A stretch of DNA of 64,000 nucleotides, taken from NCBI RefSeq assembly GCF_028583425.1, contig NC_072795.1:10191001-10255000 (forward strand). Reading direction: 5' to 3'. Positions 1-36,839 of the stretch are shown piece after piece (position 1 is the stretch's first letter; every line of letters starts with the position of its first letter). The notes beneath the pieces are model-generated. The model saw only the letters and a list, made by a program, of their open reading frames with translations. It did not search any database and was not told where the DNA came from. This DNA is from Eublepharis macularius (lineage: Eukaryota; Chordata; Lepidosauria; Squamata; Eublepharidae). Made by a program: the position numbers and the translations under genes.

Positions 1-3000
1 CAGTGAATGACGCTATTCCTGAGCATTTGTGCTCCGTCAGATATACGTCCTTTGATCAGGCTGTTAAAGTGGTGAGGAGATGTGGTATTGGAGCAGAGAT
101 GGCGAAATGCGACATAAAGTCGGCATTTCGCCTTCTTCCAGTACATCCAGATGACTTCGAGCTGCTGGGTTTCTCATTTGAAGGCCAGTATTACATGGAT
201 AGGGCATTGCCCATGGGCTGCTCTATTTCGTGTGTGGCCTTTGAGCGTTTCAGCTCATTTCTTGAATGGGCCTTGAGGTCACGGCTGCATTGCCATGACA
301 CGGCCCATTATTTAGATGATTTCCTTTTCGTGGCGCCCCCTGTTGGCGGAAAATGTGCTCGCATTCTGCGTGGGTTTATCAGTCTGGCGGAGGAATTGGG
401 TGTCCCCCTCGCTCATGAAAAGACTGAGGGCCCTTCCCCAATTCTTACCTTCTTAGGTATTGAATTGGACACATTGCAGCAGACTTCTCAGTTGCCAGTT
501 GCGAAGCTGGACGAGCTTAGAGCTCGCCTTTCAGCCTTTCAGAGGAAACGTAAGGTCATGTTAGTGGAACTACAGCAGCTGGTTGGGCATTTGAATTTCG
601 CATGTAGGGTGGTTGCTCCAGGGAGAGCCTTTTTGAGGCATCTTTGTGATGCGATGGGGGGCCTTCGGTCACCCCACCATCGATTGAAGCTCACTTAGGG
701 CATGAAAGCAGACCTAGCGGTTTGGGAACAGTTTTTGGAAGGGTATAATGGGGTTTCCTTTTGGAGGGAGGACCTCCTGCTACGCGCAGAGTTGCAAGTG
801 TCTTCAGATGCTTCAGGGACCATAGGTTTTGGGGTTTATTTCCGGGGGCATTGGTGTGCTGAACGGTGGCCAGCCCTTTGGGTTAGTAAGGGGCTTACTA
901 AGGACCTAACTTTTTTGGAGTTGTTTCCCATCGTTGTGGCAGTTTGTTTATGGGGAGCTGAACTTGCTGATCACAATGTCCACTTTTGGTGCGACAATCA
1001 GGCGGTGGTGCACATCCTTAGTTCGCTTTCTTCCAGATCCACCAGGGTTATGAGGCTGGTTCTTGCCCTGACCCTACATTGTCTTCGGCTAAATATAACT
1101 TTTAAGGCTAAGCATGTCCCTGGGGTGGATAACAGCGTGGCGGATGCTCTGTCTCGCTTCCAGATGCCCCGGTTCCGCCAGCTCGCCCCCGGAGCCGACG
1201 ATTTGCCGGCAGTGATTCCCCTGAACCTGTGGAACCTTGGAAGCTAGAAGCTGAAAGGGCCATAAAATTAGCTATTGCTCCGAGCACTCAGCGGTCATAT
1301 GATCGGGCTGTACGGCAGTTTGATGACTTTAGGAAGGGTAATGGTCTGCAGCAGGTATGGCCTATCCCGGTGGACCACCTTATGCACTTTTGTGTAGTGC
1401 AGAAGGGTAAGGGACTGGCGGTCAAGTCCATCCGTGGGCAACTGGCAGCATTAGCTTTCACCAGCAGGGCCAAAGGCCTGGGTGACTACACTTGCGATTT
1501 CAGGGTAAGGAAAATGTTAGAGGGATGGAACAGGGAAGGCGGATCTCGGCGGGATGACAGACAGCCTATTTCCCCGTCGGTCCTTAGAGGCTTGGGAGCC
1601 ATTTGGGCCAGGGTATGCCATTCAGATTATGAAGCGTTGTTGTTTCATGCGGCTGCCCTTACGGCCTTTTTTGGGGCGTTAAGAATCAGTGAGCTGGTGG
1701 TTCAGTCCCTATCGGATAAGTCTGAGCGGGCTCTGAGGGCTCGGGACCTTTCTTTTGAGGGGGATATTGTGTCCCTTTCAATACGTAGGTCCAAAACTGA
1801 CCAGCTCGGGAAGGGGACAATGATCAAGTTTGGCCCTTGTGCAGAACCTGGATTATGTCCGGTTCAGGCTTTACGGCAGTATGTGGACAGACGGGGGGAG
1901 GATGCTAGTCCCCTGTTCCGGCACAGTGATGGGTCTCCTCTGTCAAAATACCAATTTTGGGCGGTCACGGGCAAGGCTCTGGCTGAATTAGGGTTGGCTG
2001 GAGTGCGGTTTGGGACTCACTCCTTTCGTATCGGGGCTGCCTCCACAGCAGCTGCAATGGGTTACTCGGGACCAATGATCCAAAAGGTTGGGCATTGGCG
2101 TTCAAGGGCCTTTAAGTCATATGTTAGGCCCTTGGACAGTTTTCGGAACCCACGTTAATTTTGATTTCTTTTTAGGATCTGTGGTCCGGCAGGGGAGGTT
2201 GAGGACGAGAGTCCTAATCTGCGGTCACAGTATGGTTTTTTGGGCTGCGCACCAGGCTAAGAAGACAGCAATCGGGTCCCAGCTTGGCCTTGGCCCGTGG
2301 GCCATAATTGAGTGGCAAGGCCGCCGGGGACTGAAATGGACGGGTCTTCTGCCCTTGCTATTCGAAGGAAGGAGTGGTCCGCCGCCGGATATTCTTTTGA
2401 TTCATTTAGGTGGTAACGACCTAGGTATGGTTAAGGGTAAGGCCCTCTCTCTGCAAGCCACGGATGATCTGTGTTTTATTAGTGGGCAATGGCCAGGTAC
2501 CCTTATAATTTGGTCGGCGATGCTTCCACGCCGGGTGTGGCGGGACGCTTTGGACCCTGCAGGTATAGAGAGGGCCAGGCATCGTGCCAATAGAGCCCTG
2601 GAGAAGGCCTTAGCCACTGGCCTGGGGATTTATCTACTGCATCCTAACATTACGGCTGAGAGGGCCAACCTGTACCGCAGTGACGGAGTTCACTTGTCGG
2701 TTGCGGGCAATGACATATTTCTGGATGATTTGCGGCAAGGGCTCAGGTTGGCCATAAGCCACCTGTGGGGCGCAAGGGCCTAAGCAGAGGCTTGGCCCTA
2801 GCGTTGGTAGGATAGGATCAAGGGTGCGGGCCGGTGACCCCCTTTGGCGCATTCCCACTAGGTGGGAAGTTGGGTCTGTCTTGAGCAGTTGGTGAGGCTG
2901 TACGGCTGCCAGCTGTGAGGGCAGACTGCCTGGTGGGGACCCTGGACAAGGCCACCCCCAGGCTCCACGGCTGTGGGGGTTGGAGCTTTTCAGGGAGAAC

Positions 3001-3232
3001 CACTTGCCTGGCTGCCGGGTCCCAGCCATCCATAGGATGGAACACCCCCGGGGCAGTGGGGGTTCGCCCAGACAGGTCAAGGCGGAGGTCCATTGGGACT
3101 CCAGGGCTTGACCTGTACCGCAGTTAGATCCCTTGCCGCAATGACAGGTTTATTGTTATGGTTAAATTAATAAAGTGGCCCTTATTTTATACCCAAACCT
3201 TGTGTCTGCCTGTTATTTCGACTGGGCGGGCA
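1..3232 (+). mobile_element. Ngaro/DIRS-type tyrosine-recombinase retroelement, 5' part outside window
   Basis: Fossil retroelement running in from the left edge. Regions in order: reverse transcriptase (about 1-700), RNase H (about 700-1245, ending in a typical VADALSRF motif), tyrosine recombinase (about 1229-2158, with recognisable ALRISELV and HSFRIGAAST blocks), an SGNH/GDSL-like hydrolase region (about 2190-2783, with ILLIHLGGND and DGVHLS blocks) and a GC-rich 3' non-coding end (2784-3232) carrying an AATAAA-type signal. There is no integrase or protease, and no ordinary LTR pair. The order RT, RH, recombinase, hydrolase fits Ngaro better than classical DIRS1; that assignment is from family knowledge. 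The visible part is close to whole, with about one break, so it looks fairly young. Related 3' ends recur at 14700-15482 and, reversed, at 46072-47900. Confidence 0.85.
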
Positions 3233-4544
3233 AAACTCTAGATTCCTTACTGTTAACTGTCTTTCAGTAAAATTTGGTGTTGAACGACTGATTCGTCCTG
3301 GCTTTAGAAATGTGTGTTAATTATGTATCTATACTCACCTCTTTATGTCCTTTTTTCTCACCCAGACTCTCACCTCCCTTCCATTTGGATAGTATGTCAA
3401 AAAAGAGCTTCAAATGAATTTAGAATGTGTGGTTACTACCATGTAAATGTGGTAACAATTTTAAAACATTAACAAAACAATGAATATTTAATGATAAAAA
3501 TAATGGAATTGATTATAAGTATATTATATTTGTATTACAAATAAAAATTTGTATTTAGATATTATAAATCAAGAATAGTTTAGAATACCCCAACTACTCC
3601 CTCCCACAGATACCCTCTATCCCGTAAAAAATTGAAAATGGAATTCCCCCTCAGTCCCCCCCTTTTTAATTCTTAAATCAGTTTAGTACACTGCAAAACA
3701 GTCAACAATTTTAAATCGGTAACAAAACAAAGAACTTTTGATTATAAGTATAATAAAGTTGAATATAAATCAAGAACAGATCAGTTTTCCCCAACTACCC
3801 GTCCCACAAAGTTTTCTCCAACTACCCTCTAAAAACACGATTAAATATGAAACTAGAATTCCTCCCGTTCCCCCTCTTTTTAAAAAAAGAATGACCCAAT
3901 AATTTTTCTCCCCTCTTCCCACTTCTAAAAAATTAGAATTCAATATCTGTATTATATATTATTCCCGAATTCCCCTCTCCTCCCCTCCCCCTCCCTTAAC
4001 TATTCTCTGATACCCACAAGAATGAAATAAAAAATTAAACATTAATTTCCAAGATGGATTAAGATAAATTGATTGTTTACAAAAATTGCTCACTCCCTGA
4101 CCTGTCCCCCTCTCCTTCTGAACTACTGTTTTACTGAAATGAGATAAAATATTGTTCATCTTTTCCCTCCTTTTCCTTCTGTGTTGTATGTTCACCTAAG
4201 ATTTCATTGATTAATAAATTGCTAGGCTTAGAGAAAATATTAATTAATAAGAACTTTTAATTTGACAAGTCACACAGAAGAAGCCTACCAGCTACCCGAC
4301 CAAAACAAATGATCGAGCAGGGTTCACAGCTCTTTTTTCCCCTAGCTGGAGGCTGACAAAACTGTTTGGGGCAAAACTTTGCTAAGGCTCTACTGTTTCC
4401 CCCTGTATATATAAATTGCGTGGTATCCCCCCTTTTGCTGTTAGACATCACATTATATAGTATATTTTTATGGCAGCAATGCAAGTCATTTGATGTATAC
4501 CACTCATACCCATCCCCCTTATGAGGGGATAACTTTGAGATTTA
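3233..4544. other. AT-rich non-coding stretch with polypyrimidine tracts, no gene seen
   Basis: No coding signal. About 3450-3660 and 3700-3880 are diverged direct repeats; both contain AACAAAACAA, GATTATAAGTAT and a CCCCAACTACC tract. The plus strand is rich in CCCTCCC runs (3960-4000, 4090-4170). This resembles the 3' untranslated part of an L1 read on the minus strand, as around 53700-54400, but I could not align it, so the class is left open. Confidence 0.35.
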
Positions 4545-4860
4545 TCTTATCTATATATATATAAAGACAAGTATCCTGACTGACTCATCAACACCCAGCC
4601 CAAACCCCTGGACCTAGAAGCGTGAAATTTGGGGAGGACATTCCTTTTGTAGTGTAGAGGCTCACTAAGAAGGGATTTTAAGAAATTCACCCCCTAAGTG
4701 GGTAAAAAGGGGTGAAATGTGTTTTCCCATAGGGATCCAGCTTCCCTGTGTGGCTGGGAGACTGCTCATCCTCCTCCCTCTGCCAACTGCCAACTCTGCC
4801 ACTCTGCCCTGAGGTAATTTGCATATGCGGCCTTGATTGGTCATCACCCTAACATTCTAA
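4545..4860 (+). mobile_element. Helitron-like 5' end fragment
   Basis: Begins after an A with TCTTATCTATATATATATAA and continues with a block (4570-4740) typical of vertebrate non-autonomous Helitrons as I remember them: a GACTGACTCATCA motif, then AGCGTGAAATTTGGGGAGG. There are no inverted repeats and no flanking duplication. The CTRR 3' end was not found, so the right boundary is a guess. Confidence 0.45.
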
Positions 4861-5995
4861 AGAGTATGCAGGACACATGCAGTACTCAGGACACATTCAA
4901 TTATTCCCAGTCATTGAACATGTCCTGAGGTAAAAATACACCTCCCCTCTAGGTTTGCCAATCTCCCTTTGGGGCATGGCTTTCTTGTGTGGCTTACCAA
5001 CAACACAGCAAAAAGAGCATGCCCAAGACGGAACCGATTTACCCAATAGTTGTAATAGAATTACCCAATAGTTGTAAAAAAAATGGGAGTACAATATTGC
5101 AAAAGAAGTAACACATTGCAAAAAATACATGCAAAATCGATCATTACATATCAGACCAGTTATTCCAAAGTCCTTTGAGATACAAAAACAAAGCCGCTGG
5201 TATAACCATTAACCAGCTGTAGCCAATAAGGTTCCCAATTGTATGACGAGAAGAGTTGTAAGCACTTGTAGAAGCCGCTGCGAGGCGGGCGGAAAACAAG
5301 GTAGGCGCTTGTGGAAGCCGCTGCGAGGCGGACGAAGGTTAAGGCGCGGGAAACAAGGCAGGCACTTGTAGAAGCCGCTACAAGGCGAATAGAGATAAGG
5401 CAACGAGCATGAGCCGGCCAGATATTTCTTTTTTCTCGTTTCAGACTTGAAAAAATATATCACAAATTCAACTGAACAACTTTTTCTCTCTAAGGAACAT
5501 ATCCATAAATGCCGAAGTGAAGTGAGGGGGGTGTAACAGTATCTTCAATACTGTCTACGTTTGGCTTCAGAGTATTCATAGAGCAGTGAAATTCTTCCTG
5601 CATTAAAAGAGAGTTATCTACTGCCTTCCTTTCCTCAGAAGCCTCCATTTTGTTTCTGTGAGTGTCTTCTGCCGCTTTGCTCGTTCCTCGACTTACTGAC
5701 TGGAAATAAGCTCGGAGAGATCCCGATTTCGTCAGAGAGAGTTTATTTTTATTCCACCCCACTTTCTTCATTTCTTTCAGGTTGTTTTATGATTTATAGA
5801 AGACTCAGTTGATTGTGAAAGGGGTTTAGGGAGTCAGAGCTTTAGTACCTAGCATCTGCCATGTTCCGTCAGGTGCCATGACCCCGCCTTCTCTCTCTTT
5901 CTTGATTGATTTTTCCTCCAACTAGCAGTGTAGAAGTTGTTTTAAGTACAACTTAAGTGCAATTGACAATAATGAGACATGAGGATTTCTCAAAG
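4861..5995. other. Non-coding stretch with a short tandem motif
   Basis: Three imperfect copies of a motif close to GGCGCTTGTGGAAGCCGCTG lie at about 5256-5385, spaced roughly 50-65 bp apart, in otherwise unique-looking sequence. Nothing else is recognised. The minus-strand open frames here do not resemble known proteins. Confidence 0.35.
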
Positions 5996-6725
5996 TGAAT
6001 GTATTTATTGGATTGCCACAGGTGAGACTTGACTATTGTAATGTACTATACATAGGTCTCCTAGGAAACTCTAATTGGTGCAAGACACTGTTGCTCAGCT
6101 GTAATCAAGAGCGAACAGGAGCATGAACATCACTCCCATCCTGCAGTCACTCCATTGACTACCCATTAGTTACCATGCTCAGTTCAAGGTATTGGTTATA
6201 AAGCATACACATTCTTTGTGGAGTCCCTTGCCCTGTGGAACAGCATGCCTGAGGAGGCCAGGAGAGCCTCTACTCTCCTGACTTTTTGTAAATGATGCAA
6301 AACCGAATTATTCAAAAGGCTTTTTACTCAGGTAGGAGGGTTGTATTGTAGGGAGGTGGTCTCAGATGTTTTGCTAATGAGTTAGGGACCACAGTTTTCA
6401 CCACTATGTTGCCTTACATACTCTCTGTTGCTTTAAATATGTGCTCTTATGTGCTACCAGTTCTTCAAGTATGACCCTACTGGGTAGTTCTATGTTGTCT
6501 AATGTCAGTCCTAGAATTGCTTATGCTCTGTTTCAGCATTTCTTCAACTTTGTATTGGATTTTTGCTAATGCTATGTCTTTGTAAACTTGCATTTATTTA
6601 CCCTATGACATTGTTCATGGAAATGCCCTTGCTATTGATTGTACTAATCTCACACAATGTAATCCGCTTTGAGTCTCAGTGAGAAAGACAGACTATAAAT
6701 GACATATAAAATAAATGACAAAAAA
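5996..6725 (+). mobile_element. CR1-type LINE, 3' end
   Basis: Translation in several frames gives the C-terminal reverse-transcriptase landmarks of CR1-like LINEs: a LDYCN-V-L block near 6020-6050, and a LALWNSMPEEARRA-like block near 6228-6275 followed by a LFKRLF-like segment. The 3' tail (6655-6725), AATCCGCTTTGAG followed by ACTATAAATGA, is the usual CR1 end. The reading frame is interrupted and the 5' part is missing, as is normal for 5'-truncated LINEs. The tail runs into a GACA/GATA microsatellite. Confidence 0.65.
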
Positions 6726-6730
6726 TAAAT

Positions 6731-6832
<102 letters not shown>

Positions 6833-7194
6833 AATGTCCCCTGGGGGCAAGTTTCTATGATCATTAATTTCCAGTGCTGCTAAGTGATCTGTATAATTTT
6901 TTTTTTCATGTCTAAACCCATATGTGTGTGCTCATGCATATATGCATACCCTGTGTTCTTTTAGTATTGCACTGAGCCTTTCAGACACCCACGGGGAATT
7001 CTGAAAGCCAAAGAATCCATTACTCTCCAGTGCTAAGTGATCCATACAATATCTTTTTCATCTGTAAAGCACATTACCAAGGATGGCCCATTCTTTGAAG
7101 AGAACTGGGAAGCTCACGTCATCATGAACTCTGACTATTATATTATGGAATGTTTGATAGCATTCTTTTGAGAATTCTACAATCACACATTAAA

Positions 7195-7343
7195 GCTGAT
7201 TCCACACATGTTGGATAATGCACTTTCAATGCACTTTAGCTATCCTTTGGAAGTGGATTTTTTGTTTCACACTCGAAAAATTCAGTTCCAAATGATCTCT
7301 AAAGGGGATTGGAAGTGCATTATTCAACATGTGCAGAATCAGC
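7195..7343. mobile_element. Palindromic MITE, family with 49359-49506
   Basis: Ends are inverted copies (GCTGATTCCACACATGTTGG and its near complement), with an inner pair around ATAATGCACTTTCAATGCAC. The 49359-49506 element has the same ends and inner blocks. It is non-coding and about 149 bp long. No convincing flanking duplication is visible at this copy. Confidence 0.7.
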
Positions 7344-7760
7344 CATAGTTAGATTTTTCGCAACAACTTTGATCTTTTTCAATAATTTGCACCACTTCGA
7401 CCTTCACTGTAATTGTGCTTAGGCATACATGCCAGGGCAAACAGTGAAATGAAATTGAAATCAAAGCGCAACCCCCAATCTCATACATTCATTTGTTCAC
7501 TCAAAATATCAACATCACTGCATTGTGCATCAACTTGCTACACTATTTTATCATGAAAAAGGGACTGTTGAGAAAAAAGGGAAGTTGAGAAAACAAGGAT
7601 AACTTAGAAACTAACCAGATTGCCATAGATATCTGAGAGTACGGGGGGAGCACAAATAAAAGGGCATACTATATAAAATGTCAATGTTATCTATACTTCA
7701 TAAGCACACAGCAATCTAATCTTTCAGAAAATACATGGAACAAAGTCCGTGTTTTACAGC

Positions 7761-8193
7761 CGTTGGGATTTTTACAAGTGTCATTCTCTTCAGTCATGAA
7801 AGATTTAATTTGTTTGTGTTTAGTTAGAGACAACTAGTTTGCATAAGACCAGTTAGATGTCAAGTTGTTCTTCCCACCTGAGTAAAAGGGAGTTGCATGC
7901 TTAATGAACAGATCTAGGATTGATTATTGGCTGACCAGGTTTATTGGGGGGCAATTGACATTCTTTCCTTTACTCAGGACACCATTGCTCTCCAGTTAGT
8001 TAGTTAGACCGTTATCTTCAGGATGTAAGGATGTAGGAACTAAGTTAGCTCTTCTTCATTTTATCTCCAATGTACCCTTTATTATTTTTTCCTATATGTA
8101 GTAAACATTTATTTTAGAAGTTGAACACACATGTGTCTGTGATTCTTTATCAGCTGTGCAAATTTTCTGCTCCGCAACAATACTTATCCAACA
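7761..8193 (+). mobile_element. Solo LTR in CYP2 copy 1 promoter
   Basis: Comparison with the copy 2 promoter (60420-60967) shows an extra 430 or so bases here. They begin GTTGGGA and end TATCCAACA and are flanked by the 4-bp repeat CAGC (7757-7760 and 8194-8197). The 3' third (8090-8150) looks like an LTR polyadenylation region. Copy 2 reads straight across the site. Size, ends and target repeat fit a solo LTR of a retrovirus-like or Gypsy-like element in the same orientation as the gene. No internal region remains. The insertion is younger than the CYP2 duplication, or was lost cleanly from copy 2, which is less likely. Confidence 0.65.
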
Positions 8194-8198
8194 CAGCC

Positions 8199-8481
8199 CT
8201 AGGTTGTAAAACTTTTTCCCATAATTAATTGAGTAAGCATATCCAGATTAAACATGCTGATAATTATGCAGACAACCACAATACATGCCTGAATGACGAC
8301 ATTCCAAAACTAGTTTGCAGTGGTGCCTGCTGGCTTCCCGTACATAAAGCTTTGTCTACGGTGTATAAAATGGATGTCAGCAGAAAACTGAGATAAGTGG
8401 CAACAATCTGGAAGGAGAGGAAAGCCAATAGAGGAAGAGCAGGTGAAAAATACAAAGGTAGAGGGGAAAAAAGCAAAGACA
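8199..8481 (+). promoter_or_regulatory. CYP2 copy 1 proximal promoter and 5' UTR
   Basis: A TATAAAA box lies at 8364-8370, which predicts transcription starting near 8395-8400 and a short 5' UTR. The segment aligns with the copy 2 promoter, including TTGTAAAACT, ATAATTAATT, CCAAAACTAGTTTGCAGTGG and AAAACTGAGATAAGTGGCAA blocks. The ATAATTAATT block resembles half of an HNF1 site, which would suit liver expression; that is inference. The start site has not been mapped. Confidence 0.6.
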
Positions 8482-34505
<26,024 letters not shown>

Positions 34506-34760
34506 GCTATACAAATTGGAGTGTCCACTTGTTACTGTCAATTTCTTCTTCATTCCTTTCACATCCTCCTAACCCTGCACTGACGTGCTCAGTTCATTAT
34601 TTTCTTGATTCCTCTGTCAGAGTTTGACTGACGCCTCCTTCAGATGGAATTCTGGCAGATCTGCGATGTGCCTGGTTGCTAAATGTGTACTATTGCCTGA
34701 TTAATGATCTTATTTGTAGTCTGAAATCTTCAAATAAATACTCGATATGGAATTCTGGTA
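34506..34760 (+). terminator. CYP2 copy 1 3' UTR and polyadenylation signal
   Basis: AATAAA at 34733-34738 is the only canonical signal in the first 250 bases after the stop. Cleavage is predicted around 34750-34765. Confidence 0.65.
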
Positions 34761-34992
34761 ATATATAAAACCTGAAATTTCTCATTTTTTTCATATGCTT
34801 TTCAAAGAAGTGACAGGTTGCATAGAGGAAAGAGATGTATCAGAACTGAGTTAAAGAACAAATTTATGCATACAGAATATTTACACACAAGCCTTACATC
34901 TACTGCGGTCCTTACAAATGCTGATTTTTAAAATTGTTAATTGATAAGGGGATTACAGGGGAGGCATTTGTATTGTGTATGAGCACTCGGAA

Positions 34993-35278
34993 GAATGGTT
35001 GTTGTGGGTTTTCCGGGCTGTATTGCCGTGGTCTTGGCAGATACAAAGGACCTACATCTGTTCCACACTGTGACACTGAGAGATCTCTGTCTTTTGGTGC
35101 TACACCTCTGAAGATGCCAGCCACAGCTGCTGGCGAAACGTCAGGAACTACAATGCCAAGACCACGGCAATACAGCCCGGAAAACCCACAACAACCATCG
35201 TATGCCAAGACCACGGCAATACAGCCCGGAAAACCCACAACAACCATCGTTCTCCGGCCGTGAAAGCCTTCGACAATA
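34993..35278. mobile_element. Retroelement end in inverted plus tandem array (Penelope-like?)
   Basis: A block GTTGTGGGTTTTCCGGGCTG (minus sense) opens the insert. Its complement occurs at about 35152-35200 and again in tandem at 35204-35250, then CCGGCCGTGAAAGCCTTCGA closes it. Flanks share CACTCGGAA (34984-34992, 35279-35287). The same sequence, single copy, is at 49078-49195. Partial inverted and tandem copies with short target repeats are typical of Penelope-like elements, but the family is inferred. Confidence 0.55.
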
Positions 35279-35587
35279 CACTCGGAATAATGTTGGTCCT
35301 GCGTTCACATTAGAGAGCAAATGAAGGAAAGAAACATTTAAACCTCATGTATGAAGAAAGCCCTAGAAGAGTGTGTATTGAAGCATCAAAAATGGAATTT
35401 GAAACAATAGTTTAACTGTACACTCTGATGCTGTGAAAGGCATAGCAACTGAAGGGGGTTGCACTGAAAATGGGAGTTAAAATGTACTCAATCCCCTCAG
35501 TCTAAAGGGCTTTATGTTTTCTTTCCATGCCTTAGATAATAACTGTAAAACTCAGACCATGTGTAATAAACTCATAACATTGACTTA

Positions 35588-35720
35588 GCTTTTATTAAAC
35601 AGAAATCAGGAATATGGCTGCCGAAAGTTCATACTCTGGAAATCTAGTTGATCTCTAAAGTGCTACTGGACCCAAATCTTGCTTTTCTTTACAGACCGAC
35701 ATGGCTTCCCACAATTCTAA
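35588..35720 (-). repeat. Dispersed repeat, family with 36615 and 36973
   Basis: Reversed copy of the repeat at 36615-36745. Shared words, reverse-complemented: GCCATGTCGGTCTG, CAAGATT, GGTCCAGTAGCACTTTAGAG. The class is unknown to me, although the sequence is frequent in reptile DNA. Confidence 0.5.
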
Positions 35721-35860
35721 TAATGTTAATGTAAAACTGCCCACATCCTTCAATCTTTCCATAAATCAAGAAGCAGAATGAAATCCAATAAGATGTTCAA
35801 TTAACGTCTTATGAATTTGTTGCCTGAGGTGACCCTTCAAATATTGGGGACCTCTGAAAA

Positions 35861-36052
35861 GGGCCGTTTCCAGACGGCTTACCTGCCTCCGGAATGTTGC
35901 GCCATGTTGCGGGGAAAACGCAAAATATCACATTTTCTTGTGCGAGTCACGCGACGTCACGCAAAACTCGCACAAGAAAATGCGATATTTCGCGTTTTCC
36001 CTGCAACATGGCGTGACGTTCTGGAGGCAGGTAAGCTGTCTGGAAATGGCCC
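35861..36052. mobile_element. CpG-rich palindromic MITE, copy 1
   Basis: 192 bp that fold on themselves almost end to end: GGGCCGTTTCCAGACGG at the left, its complement at the right, and the arms AAAACGCAAAATATC-CTTGTGCGAGT meeting around GACGTCACGC. A second copy with the same plan lies at 53463-53656. Confidence 0.8.
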
Positions 36053-36614
36053 AGGTGTCTTCCTTTTCAGGTGAGCCCCATTGAAAGCAGGCTGGAAGCT
36101 CAGTCTGCTTGTCTTCAGCTGAGAACTCAAGAGAGCAGGGGCAGCAAGACTCCCTATGAATGGACAACCAAGGACGGATGACAGAGAAGCAGAGGCAGTA
36201 AAAGACAATGAATGAATTGCCACAGCAACCGTGGAAAGTGATATGAATGGAGGAGAGTTGAAGGGCACAATAAACAAGACCTGATGCAGTAGCTATAATT
36301 GTGAGGAATTCAAATGTCCTAGCCGCTAAAGAAAATTTAGCCTCGAGAGGTCATGAGAGTCACATTAGAAGCACAGTGCTACTTTCCACTTTATAGGAAA
36401 TGGATTTTTAAAAGAGAGAAGCCGCATTACACTTGTTATAGGTGTGAGTGAAGTGACCACCATTGACTTCCAACCTGGAAGCTGATCTGTGTTCTTTGTC
36501 AGGAACCTCCTTATAGTACATGCCTTGAGTATGTATCCATTCTGAGGTCATACATTTAGACAGCAGATGGACAAAGAACAAGGAGAGCTCTCATAGTAAC
36601 TGGATGAATAAAGC
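36053..36614. other. Intergenic stretch, nothing recognised
   Basis: No coding or repeat structure seen. Confidence 0.4.
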
Positions 36615-36745
36615 TTCAGGTAAGTAGCCGTGTTGGTCTGCAGTAGAACAGTAGATTTTGGACCCAGTGGCACCTTAGAGACCAACAAGATTTTCAGGGT
36701 ATGAGCTTTCGAGAGTCAGAGCTCCCGTCTTCAGATATAGGGAAG
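36615..36745 (+). repeat. Dispersed repeat, plus copy
   Basis: Starts GTAGCCGTGTTGGTCTGCAG and continues with GCACCTTAGAGACCAACAAG and GAGCTTTCGAGAGTCAGAGC. A shorter fragment with AGTAGCACCTTTAAGACTAA lies at 36973-37030, and a reversed copy at 35588-35720. Confidence 0.55.
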
Positions 36746-36839
36746 AGTAGAGATCTCGGAATCTTTAGCTCCCAGCCAAAAAGTGGGTCGGAGGAAATAA
36801 AGAAGGGAGTCAGGATCTAAGGGTACAATGTAGCTTGAT

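Noticed and set aside
8228-8243. AATTGAGTAAGCATAT shared by the CYP2 copy 1 promoter and the 5' end of Helitron A (42726-42741)
   Set aside because: A 16-base AT-rich match is expected about once by chance in 64 kb; copy 2 lacks it and the flanks do not align, so I do not claim promoter capture.
8443-8481. Upstream in-frame ATG as the CYP2 start
   Set aside because: It would add a charged stretch before the membrane anchor and is not conserved in copy 2.
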